Assembly (NCBI GenBank): GCA_019415705.1
Contig: DXYS01000023.1
Coordinates: 12,811 to 46,744 of the forward strand
Direction: 5' to 3'
From: Bacteroidales bacterium
GTDB lineage: Bacteria; Bacteroidota; Bacteroidia; Bacteroidales; Muribaculaceae
DNA: 33,934 nucleotides
The position numbers and the translations under genes were made by a program. Each line of letters opens with the position of its first letter. The first letter of the stretch is position 1. Positions 24,267 to 30,426 of the stretch are shown piece by piece. The notes beneath the pieces were generated by a model. That model was given only the letters and a program-made list of their open reading frames with translations. It made no database searches and was not told the DNA's origin.

Positions 24267-24310
24267 GGTTTCAAATTTACACATAAATTATTAGTAACGC
24301 GCATGAAACC
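24267..24310 (-). promoter_or_regulatory. Inverted repeat bracketing the likely recB-like promoter
   Basis: GGTTTCA (24310-24304 on the minus strand) and TGAAACC (24273-24267) form a perfect 7-bp inverted repeat 30 bases apart. Between and overlapping them is TAAATTTG (24279-24272), a -7 box match without a clear -33 box. This could be a paired operator or a weak terminator stem for the LysR gene that ends just upstream. Confidence 0.35.
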
Positions 24311-24326
24311 GTGATTTATTTACCCG

Positions 24327-25226
24327 TCATATCCATGAAATGCGACGGCTTCTGACAGCGAGCGACTCGCTGAGCAACCTTACAAATTCTTTTGTAGCCT
24401 GTTTATGATAGCTGTCTTTGAGTATATGGACACAACCCGTCATCTCGTTATCGGGCACATCCAGCGGGATAGCTTTTACATCGTGTTCGTTATATATTGA
24501 ATCTTCGGCAAGCACGGTGACCAGACGAGTCTGACGGATAAGTTTCAGCAGTATATTGACCTCGTTGAGTTCAATGCGTATGTTGAATTTATCATAAACA
24601 GTCAGGAGGCTGTCGAAAGCGTTTCTCGCCTGAAGTCCCTTTGATGGCAGAGCCAGCTCATACTTCTGCAGTTCGGAGAGCGAGACCTTCTTTTGAGACG
24701 CCAGCGGATGTGTGCTGCTGACAACGGCCGACAGGCTGTTCTGAAACAGGATGTGTGACTCTACATCAGCGACGGGCATAGTCGGTTTGAATGCAAGTAC
24801 AAAATCCAAATCTCGTTTTGCCAGCAGCTCCATAAGCTCACTCATCGGTTTATAGATGACGTTGAGCTTTATATGCGGATAAAGTTTCATAAACGATATC
24901 ACCGTCTCGGTCAGTATCGGACTGAACGAGTAAGTAACGCCGATGCTGAGAGTACCGGTCAGCAGTTTCTTAAGGTCATTCACACGGTCGGCACAAGTTT
25001 CGGCATCGTGGATTGTCCGCAGAGCAAAAGGCAGCATGAGTTCACCGGCCTCTGTGAGACGTATAGCATGGCTGTTACGCAGGAATAATTGCACATCCAG
25101 CTCATCCTCAAGTTGTTTTATCTGTTGCGAAAGTGAGCTCTGTGCGATGTTCAGCATTTTTGCCGCATCAGAGAAATTAAGCGTCTCGGCGGCCTTGGCG
25201 AAGTATCTTAACTGTCTTAGTTCCAT
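24327..25226 (-). CDS. LysR-family transcriptional regulator
   Basis: The 299-residue protein has the LysR layout. The N-terminal winged helix-turn-helix is MELRQLRYFAKAAETLNFSD, then AAKMLNIAQSSLSQQIKQLE, DELDVQLFLRNSH and LTEAGE. A linker helix and two periplasmic-binding-protein-like effector halves follow from about residue 90. It most resembles the CynR/BenM/OxyR-like group in this region, but the ligand cannot be read. It lies 36 bases downstream of the exporter gene on the same strand and may regulate that operon, itself included. A possible own -7 box, TATATTTG, is at 25250-25243. No classical divergent target gene is present, which is unusual for LysR regulators. Confidence 0.92.
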   Translation of the reverse strand: MELRQLRYFAKAAETLNFSDAAKMLNIAQSSLSQQIKQLEDELDVQLFLRNSHAIRLTEAGELMLPFALRTIHDAETCADRVNDLKKLLTGTLSIGVTYSFSPILTETVISFMKLYPHIKLNVIYKPMSELMELLAKRDLDFVLAFKPTMPVADVESHILFQNSLSAVVSSTHPLASQKKVSLSELQKYELALPSKGLQARNAFDSLLTVYDKFNIRIELNEVNILLKLIRQTRLVTVLAEDSIYNEHDVKAIPLDVPDNEMTGCVHILKDSYHKQATKEFVRLLSESLAVRSRRISWI

Positions 25227-25242
25227 ATCAGTGATAATGATG

Positions 25243-25250
25243 CAAATATA
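25243..25250 (-). promoter_or_regulatory. Possible -7 box for the LysR gene
   Basis: TATATTTG on the minus strand lies in the 36-base gap between the exporter stop and the LysR ATG, 16 bases before the ATG. No matching -33 box is seen, so the regulator may depend on read-through as well. Confidence 0.3.
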
Positions 25251-25262
25251 CTATTAATATTT

Positions 25263-25763
25263 CTATCTCGTCGCCGTGAACGAGAGCTTTTTGAAAAGAA
25301 ACACCGGCACGGTTGCTCCTATGACCATGCCCAAGATTATAAACGTACAAGTCAGGCCGTTATATGCCAGCAGATAGAGATAATGCATGAAATGCGCCTC
25401 GCCCGAATGAGTCAGACACAAGAGCAGCGCCTCAATCGTGCGATAGGCATACATGCCCGGTATCATAGGCAGCAGCGCCGGAAAAAAACATACCTCGGCC
25501 GGGCAGTGGATGCGGCCTGCAAAAAGCACGGCGAGCACTCCGACGGCAAACGAGGCTAATGTGCCCGCCGCAACGATGTGCATGCCGCATGTCTCGGGTG
25601 ACATCAGCATATAACGTATCGCATGGCCGGCTGCCGCTATCAGCCCGCACGTCAGATAAGCGCGGCGTGGTGTGTTGCTGATGCTCGAAAAACCGATTGC
25701 AGCTATCGCCGCAAACAATCCGTCCTCTAAAATATTTATCAACATATCTCCTGTTAAAACCAT
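25263..25763 (-). CDS. ThrE/YjjB-type exporter subunit (C-terminal half)
   Basis: The 166-residue protein is the small ThrE_2/YjjB-type half of the threonine/serine exporter family; in E. coli the YjjP/YjjB pair has been linked to succinate export. About five hydrophobic segments are visible. The family motif FPALLPMIPGMYAYRTIEALL lies about two-thirds along, and the start VLTGDMLINILEDGLFAAIAAIGFSSISNTPRRAY matches the usual first helix and NxPxR turn. ATG 25763 overlaps the other half's stop by ten bases. ATG 25745, right after that stop and near an AGGAG, is an equal candidate. The frame is open to 25853 but the extra residues do not resemble the family. Confidence 0.85.
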   Translation of the reverse strand: MVLTGDMLINILEDGLFAAIAAIGFSSISNTPRRAYLTCGLIAAAGHAIRYMLMSPETCGMHIVAAGTLASFAVGVLAVLFAGRIHCPAEVCFFPALLPMIPGMYAYRTIEALLLCLTHSGEAHFMHYLYLLAYNGLTCTFIILGMVIGATVPVFLFKKLSFTATR

Positions 25764-26551
25764 TTTAAGCCCAAAATAAACATGCCGCCGCAAAGTCCGG
25801 CCGAAAGACACGCCGTCAGTACGGCTGCGTCGCAAAAACGGCTGAACGCACACAGATAGTTGCGATCTATCAGGTCGCTGACCGCATTTATATAGGGGAC
25901 GCCCGGTATGAGATAGAGCACACTCGTGCCGAGCGCTATCTCAGGCGTAGCTCCGATTTCGAAGATATGACCCGCCGCACTCAGAGACGCCGAAAAAAAC
26001 GAGGCACAGAGAAACACGAGGCGCACATCGCGGCCGTCCTCGAGCATAATCTGCTTTAAACGGTAACCGGCAAGCGTCGAAACAAACACTATCAGCATCG
26101 CCGCTAAATCGCCCCCGAATAGCCGACAGAATGACGCGTTGGCGGCTGCCGTCAGCATCAACACCTCGAGGGCGCCGGTCGGCTTTGTGTGTCTTATCGC
26201 CTCAAAGCGTCCGACCGCCGAGTTCAGACTGAGCCCCTTGTCTGCGACTTCCCAACTCAGACGGCTCAGACGGGCATTGATATTGAAACTTACACCGCAT
26301 GAAACGGTTTTGCCGACTGCCGCCTCGCTGACCGAGCTATCCGACACGGTCACATGGACATGCGATGGCAATATGCAGATGTCGACACGCAGTCCGAACG
26401 CAGTTGCCATGCGACGGGTATTCTTCTCAATGCGTATGCAGGTAGCGCCGCAACCGGCCAACAGCGCCGCGTAATCGGCGAGAAAAGCGGCGACTTCCGC
26501 GGCATATGCCGACCGCCGATACTCAGCCGCGCCACTCTCAGAAATCATCAT
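25754..26551 (-). CDS. ThrE/YjjP-type exporter subunit (DUF1212 half)
   Basis: The 265-residue protein from ATG 26551 is the larger half of the ThrE-like exporter (DUF1212, YjjP-like). Its N-terminal soluble part has LADYAALLAGCGATCIRIEK, the degenerate form of the family's LLxxGAExxRVE motif, and FGLRVDICILPSHVHVTVSD. About five membrane helices follow from around residue 135, with YLIPGVPYINAVSDLIDRNY being the conserved PGxPxxNxxxDxxxG-like signature. An upstream GTG at 26590 keeps the frame open, but the ATG pair at 26551/26548 overlaps the end of the small ORF before it and fits the usual length. It works with the YjjB-like protein encoded immediately after it. Confidence 0.86.
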   Translation of the reverse strand: MMISESGAAEYRRSAYAAEVAAFLADYAALLAGCGATCIRIEKNTRRMATAFGLRVDICILPSHVHVTVSDSSVSEAAVGKTVSCGVSFNINARLSRLSWEVADKGLSLNSAVGRFEAIRHTKPTGALEVLMLTAAANASFCRLFGGDLAAMLIVFVSTLAGYRLKQIMLEDGRDVRLVFLCASFFSASLSAAGHIFEIGATPEIALGTSVLYLIPGVPYINAVSDLIDRNYLCAFSRFCDAAVLTACLSAGLCGGMFILGLKWF

Positions 26552-26726
26552 CGTCGCAATCACCCGGTATAAAAAATATGTCTCTCTCACGCCCTATCTC
26601 AAACACACGCCTCATAAGGAAACGTTTGTTATGACAGGTTGCGTGACGCTTTACAATCGCTCTGAACAAAAGCGCAAATAACAGCACCGCTACTATCGCG
26701 CACCATACAAATATCTGCTGATTCAT
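26538..26726 (-). CDS. Small membrane protein at the head of the exporter operon
   Basis: I do not recognise this 62-residue protein. It begins MNQQIFVWCAIVAVLLFALL, one clear membrane helix, then a basic segment (FRAIVKRHATCHNKRFLMRR) and ends in a run of acidic residues (GDCDDDDF). Evidence that it is real is indirect. It starts 20 bases after a consensus -7 box, its stop overlaps the start of the exporter gene by 14 bases, and it fills the otherwise empty 5' part of the operon. It may be an accessory or regulatory small protein of the exporter. The frame is open to 26876, but the promoter position favours the short form. Confidence 0.6.
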   Translation of the reverse strand: MNQQIFVWCAIVAVLLFALLFRAIVKRHATCHNKRFLMRRVFEIGRERDIFFIPGDCDDDDF

Positions 26727-26746
26727 AGTTCTTCGTTTTCTTGCCG

Positions 26747-26771
26747 CAAAAGTATCACGACACTTTGTCGT
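26747..26771 (-). promoter_or_regulatory. Promoter and operator-like dyad of the exporter operon
   Basis: TACTTTTG (26754-26747 on the minus strand) matches the -7 box, 20 bases before the small gene's ATG. Two bases upstream is a perfect dyad ACGACA-CTT-TGTCGT (26757-26771), which lies in the -33/-7 spacer, where a bound protein would block polymerase. No good -33 TTTG is present, consistent with activator dependence or a regulated promoter. Confidence 0.5.
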
Positions 26772-26914
26772 ATCATTGCATCCGTCAAGGTTTTTCCCTA
26801 TCACCGCAATCGGCAAAACAGATAATCGTCCACACTGCCCATGATGATTGCCCCGACGCGCAAACAATGTTCGCAAAAAGTCTTTAAAACATTAAAAAAG
26901 TATAAATTTCACAT

Positions 26915-26927
26915 ATCTGAATCAGAT
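26915..26927. promoter_or_regulatory. Perfect 13-bp dyad upstream of the glutaminyl cyclase promoter
   Basis: ATCTGA-A-TCAGAT is a perfect inverted repeat that abuts and slightly overlaps the -33 region of the plus-strand promoter. Its position near -45 would suit an activator or repressor site. Chance occurrence of a 13-bp dyad in A/T-rich DNA cannot be excluded. Confidence 0.35.
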
Positions 26928-26960
26928 TTGTTGTGAATTTGTCACTTTTCCGTAACTTTG
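26927..26960 (+). promoter_or_regulatory. Promoter of the glutaminyl cyclase-sufE operon
   Basis: TTTGTTG (26927-26933) and TAACTTTG (26953-26960) fit the Bacteroidetes promoter, with 19 bases between the second TTG and the -7 box. Transcription would begin near 26967, giving a leader of about 35 nt before ATG 27003. Confidence 0.65.
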
Positions 26961-27002
26961 CACCAGATAATTATCTATCAGACTCCAACAACGGTGCAAA
27001 TC

Positions 27003-28001
27003 ATGAAATCGAGAATCTATTGTCTGATGCTGATAATGCCGGCAATCGCATTTTTTGCTTCTTGCGGAACAAAATCAACGAAAGACACAGAAAACAGACA
27101 AAATCAGAGAACAGCCGCCATCGGCGAGTTCAACTGCGACAGCGCATATGCTTTTGTAGACCGCCAAGTGGCGTTCGGTCCTCGTGTGCCCGGCTCCGAG
27201 GGTCATAAAATCTGCGGAGACTATCTGATATCAAAACTCGCCTCTTATAATCCCGACACTATCATGGTGCAGGAGGCGACTGTAACTGCCTTCAACGGCG
27301 ACCGTCTGCCCATACGCAACATATTTGCCCGTTTTAACTCTCTCGCTCTAAACAAAATTCTCCTTGTGGCCCACTGGGACACACGCCCTTGGGCAGATAA
27401 TGATCCCAAAGACGAAAACCGTCAGACTCCGGTCCCCGGCGCCAATGACGGGGGCAGCGGCGTCGGAGTCCTGCTTGAGATAGCACGCAACCTCGCCATA
27501 AAAGCGCCTGAGTGCGGAGTAGACATACTTCTGACCGATGCCGAAGATTACGGCGGCGGCAAAGGATTTGCCGACTATGACGACAGCTGGTGTCTCGGCA
27601 CTCAGTATTTTGTCAAACATTCGCCCTACTCCACTGTAGACCGTCCGTCATTCGGCATACTTTTAGACATGGTCGGAGGCCATAATGCACGTTTCCACCG
27701 AGAGTTTTTCTCAAACCGCGATGCCCGCCCCGTGACAGCCAAAGTGTGGGCCGAAGCTCAGGCTCTCGGCTATGAAGACACATTTATCAACAAAGAGGGT
27801 ACCTCGGTCATCGACGATCATGTATTCCTTAACCGCGCGGGCATCCCCACAGCCGACATAATCGAGAGCATGAACGTCACGACGGGGTCATTCCCGGCCA
27901 CTTGGCACACTGTCGACGACAACATGCAGCATATATCGCGCCACACGCTTGACAAAGTTGGAAAAACTGTTCTCAACATCGTCTATAAAGAAAAAAAATA
28001 A
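27003..28001 (+). CDS. Type II glutaminyl-peptide cyclotransferase lipoprotein (M28 fold)
   Basis: The 332-residue protein starts with a lipoprotein signal (MKSRIYCLMLIMPAIAFFAS followed by C21). It is an M28-fold zinc protein. Motifs are LVAHWDTRPWADND, PVPGANDGGSGVGVLLEIAR with metal ligand D149, LLTDAEDYG with E181, LLDMVGGHNARFHREFF, and a C-terminal WHTVDDNMQHI. This set, especially HWDxRPxAD with GANDGGSGVG and WHTxxD, is that of the type II glutaminyl cyclases of Porphyromonas and relatives, which turn N-terminal Gln of exported proteins into pyroglutamate. An aminopeptidase role is the alternative. A TTG at 26958 keeps the frame open but lies inside the promoter. The stop overlaps sufE by one base (TAATG). 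Confidence 0.85.
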   Translation: MKSRIYCLMLIMPAIAFFASCGTKSTKDTENRQNQRTAAIGEFNCDSAYAFVDRQVAFGPRVPGSEGHKICGDYLISKLASYNPDTIMVQEATVTAFNGDRLPIRNIFARFNSLALNKILLVAHWDTRPWADNDPKDENRQTPVPGANDGGSGVGVLLEIARNLAIKAPECGVDILLTDAEDYGGGKGFADYDDSWCLGTQYFVKHSPYSTVDRPSFGILLDMVGGHNARFHREFFSNRDARPVTAKVWAEAQALGYEDTFINKEGTSVIDDHVFLNRAGIPTADIIESMNVTTGSFPATWHTVDDNMQHISRHTLDKVGKTVLNIVYKEKK

Positions 28002-28432
28002 TGACTATAAACGAGAAACAAGACGAAATAATCGCCGAATTTGACGAGATTGACGACTGGATGGACCGTTACGGCTACATCATCGATCTCGGCAACGCGC
28101 TCCCCCCCATTGACGAAAGCAAAAAAACGCCTCAGAATCTCATCGAAGGCTGCCAGAGCCGCGTGTGGTTAGATGCAGCCTGCGAAAACGGCCGCGTACA
28201 TTTCACAGCCGACTCCGACGCCATCATAGTCAAAGGCATAATCTCGCTACTCATTTCAGTGCTCAACGACCACACTCCGGAGGAGATACTTGACGCCGAC
28301 CTTTATTTCATCGACCGCATAGGTCTGAGCGAAAACCTCTCGCCGACACGTTCAAACGGTCTGCTCGCAATGATCAAGCAGATGCGCATGTATGCCCTTG
28401 CCTTCAAGGCCCTCGAGGACGAGAAAAAGTAA
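28001..28432 (+). CDS. sufE: SufE-family cysteine desulfurase activator
   Basis: SufE accepts sulfur from the cysteine desulfurase SufS and passes it on for iron-sulfur cluster assembly. The 143-residue protein matches the family throughout: KQDEIIAEFDEIDDWMDRYGYIIDLG, then NLIEGCQSRVWL with the sulfur-accepting cysteine at residue 51, the same number as in E. coli SufE. LSENLSPTRSNGLLAMIKQMRMYA forms the C-terminal end. It is cytoplasmic. No other suf gene is in the window, and it is translationally coupled to the glutaminyl cyclase by a TAATG overlap, which looks like an operon of unrelated functions. A strong terminator lies downstream. Confidence 0.94.
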   Translation: MTINEKQDEIIAEFDEIDDWMDRYGYIIDLGNALPPIDESKKTPQNLIEGCQSRVWLDAACENGRVHFTADSDAIIVKGIISLLISVLNDHTPEEILDADLYFIDRIGLSENLSPTRSNGLLAMIKQMRMYALAFKALEDEKK

Positions 28433-28482
28433 ATTATCATTGCTATCTTAGCTAATTTAGCTATAATAGCCACTATTTATAC

Positions 28483-28522
28483 GCTGCTTTAGCTTCCGAG
28501 CTAAAGCAGCTGTTTTAATTTT
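28483..28522 (+). terminator. Strong intrinsic terminator after sufE
   Basis: GCTGCTTTAGCT (28483-28494) and AGCTAAAGCAGC (28499-28510) form a perfect 12-bp stem with loop TCCG, followed by TGTTTTAATTTT. It ends the glutaminyl cyclase-sufE transcript. The preceding 40 bases hold several TAGCTA-like repeats of unknown meaning. Confidence 0.8.
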
Positions 28523-28535
28523 AAAAACTTTTTAC

Positions 28536-28543
28536 TATCTTAG
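28536..28543 (+). promoter_or_regulatory. Possible -7 box for the peptide transporter
   Basis: TATCTTAG matches seven of eight positions of TAnnTTTG, with only a TTTT stretch about 20 bases upstream. It would give a leader of about 30 nt to ATG 28580. An identical CTATCTTAGC occurs at 28443-28452, before the terminator. Confidence 0.3.
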
Positions 28544-28579
28544 CGGCCAAAAGATAAAAACCTAAAATCTCATCACAAC

Positions 28580-30307
28580 ATGTTTAAAAATCAGCCAAAG
28601 GGCCTCTACGTTCTCAGTCTGTCAAATACAGGCGAACGTTTCGGCTACTACACCATGCTGGCCATCCTGCTCCTTTTTCTGCAGGCTAAATTTGCGTTGA
28701 GCACCGCCACGGCCGGCCTTATCTATTCGTCATTTCTGGCCTTAGTTTATTTCATGCCCATGCTCGGCGGTTGGGTCGCCGACAAATGGAACTTCGCTAA
28801 AACCGTCACCCTCGGCATCGTTGTGATGTTCCTCGGCTATGCCCTCATGGCCGTACCGACGCCGCGCATGGCCACATCGTCATTCGTGATTATGATTGCC
28901 GCCCTGCTCCTCATCTCTATCGGCACAGGCCTCTTCAAAGGCAACCTTCAGGTGATGGTCGGTGACCTCTATAACAATCCCCGCTACGCCGAGAAACGCG
29001 ACGTCGCCTTCTCGCTCTTCTATATGGCCATAAACATCGGCGCCATGTTCGCTCCGTCGGTGACCACAGGACTCTGCTCTTATGCTCTCGGTAAAGCCGG
29101 CTTCGCCTACAACCCCGCCATCCCGAGCCTCTGCACCAAATATCTCGGCGGTGACACACTCGACGCTGACAAACTCCAGACCCTCAACGACTACATCGCA
29201 GCCTACGCTCCCGATTATACCGGCAACCTCCAAGGTTTTTCAGACGCATTTATGAACGCCATCTCGACCGGCTACAGCTACGCATTCCTCGTGGCTTGCG
29301 GCTCGATGATTATCTCGTTCCTGATCTACAAACTCGGCCGACGCACCTACATGGTCGAGCAGACAGCCGACGACAAATCAGCCGACGCTGGCAAGACCGC
29401 AGCTCCCGAGCTCACTCCCGCACAGACCAAGAGCCGCATCGTCGCCCTGCTGCTTGTCTTCACCGTCGTTATCTTCTTCTGGATGGTATTCCACCAGAAT
29501 GGTATGACACTCACCAAGTTTGCCGAGGTGTTCACTCAGACCGAGACTTCGTCATGGACTCGTATCGCCTTCAACGTCTGGGCTCTCGCCACGATTGTCG
29601 TGCTGATTTACGCTCTTTTCAGTGTCTTCCAGTCAAAAGGCAAAGCGCGCATAATCTCGATAGTCGTCGCTATAGCAGCCATCGGAGGCATCGCTGCCTT
29701 CTATGCGACAACCCCGTCGCCCGTCAGCGGTCTCCAGCCCCAGATTTATCAGCAGTTCAACCCGTTCTACGTCGTAGCTCTGACCCCCTTCTCGGTAGGC
29801 ATCTTCGCTTGGCTCGCCAAGAAGAAGAAAGAGCCGTCGGCTCCGCGTAAAATCGGCTACGGCATGCTCGTCGCAGGTTTCGCTTTCGCCTTCCTGATGT
29901 TTGCGTCACTCGGTCTCGGCACAGCTCCCGCCGAGGGACAGGGCGAGACCCTCGTATCACCCAACGTGCTGATTACGACCTATCTCTTCCTGACATTCGC
30001 CGAGCTGCTGCTCTCGCCGATGGGCATCTCATTCGTATCGAAAGTCGCTCCTCCCAAATACAAAGGTCTCATGATGGGCTGCTGGTTTGGCGCTACGGCC
30101 ATAGGTAACTACCTCGTGTTCATTCCCGCTCTGCTTTGGAACGAAATCAATGTCGCCGTGCTCTGGGGCATCCTCATCGTCGTCTGCCTGCTCTCTGCCG
30201 GATTTATCTTCTCTATTATGAAGAAACTCGAGGCCGCTACATCTGACACAGCTCCCGCCGCGCCCACCGAAGACGCTCTCGAGACCGTCGAAGACGACGT
30301 CATCTAA
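28580..30307 (+). CDS. POT-family peptide MFS transporter
   Basis: The 575-residue protein is a proton-dependent oligopeptide transporter (PTR2/POT) with about 14 hydrophobic segments. It opens with PKGLYVLSLSNTGERFGYYT, the first-helix signature, and has the family's GGWVADKWNFAKTVTLG loop and FSLFYMAINIGAMFAPSVT (the PTR2 FYxxINxG motif). The usual ExxERFxYY motif is present as NTGERFGYY: the first glutamate is Asn16, while E19 and R20 remain. The C-terminal half has the LLSPMGISFVSKVAPPKYKG signature. It probably imports di- and tripeptides. The C-terminus is an acidic cytoplasmic tail. It is transcribed alone, between two strong hairpin terminators. Confidence 0.9.
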   Translation: MFKNQPKGLYVLSLSNTGERFGYYTMLAILLLFLQAKFALSTATAGLIYSSFLALVYFMPMLGGWVADKWNFAKTVTLGIVVMFLGYALMAVPTPRMATSSFVIMIAALLLISIGTGLFKGNLQVMVGDLYNNPRYAEKRDVAFSLFYMAINIGAMFAPSVTTGLCSYALGKAGFAYNPAIPSLCTKYLGGDTLDADKLQTLNDYIAAYAPDYTGNLQGFSDAFMNAISTGYSYAFLVACGSMIISFLIYKLGRRTYMVEQTADDKSADAGKTAAPELTPAQTKSRIVALLLVFTVVIFFWMVFHQNGMTLTKFAEVFTQTETSSWTRIAFNVWALATIVVLIYALFSVFQSKGKARIISIVVAIAAIGGIAAFYATTPSPVSGLQPQIYQQFNPFYVVALTPFSVGIFAWLAKKKKEPSAPRKIGYGMLVAGFAFAFLMFASLGLGTAPAEGQGETLVSPNVLITTYLFLTFAELLLSPMGISFVSKVAPPKYKGLMMGCWFGATAIGNYLVFIPALLWNEINVAVLWGILIVVCLLSAGFIFSIMKKLEAATSDTAPAAPTEDALETVEDDVI

Positions 30308-30318
30308 AAAAACTGTTA

Positions 30319-30382
30319 TCGCTCGAACTCGGGCGATTCCCCTTGATAATCACAAGTGCGGCGCCGTCATGCGCCGCACTTG
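30319..30382 (+). terminator. Tandem hairpins after the peptide transporter
   Basis: TCGCTCG-AACT-CGGGCGA (30319-30336, one G-T pair) is followed by CAAGTGCGGCGC (30353-30364) pairing perfectly with GCGCCGCACTTG (30371-30382), loop CGTCAT. The tail CTTTAAACTCTCGTTTAAG is only moderately T-rich. Together they probably end the transporter transcript before the GH2 gene. Confidence 0.65.
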
Positions 30383-30426
30383 CTTTAAACTCTCGTTTAA
30401 GACTAATACCATAACTTCTTCATCAC

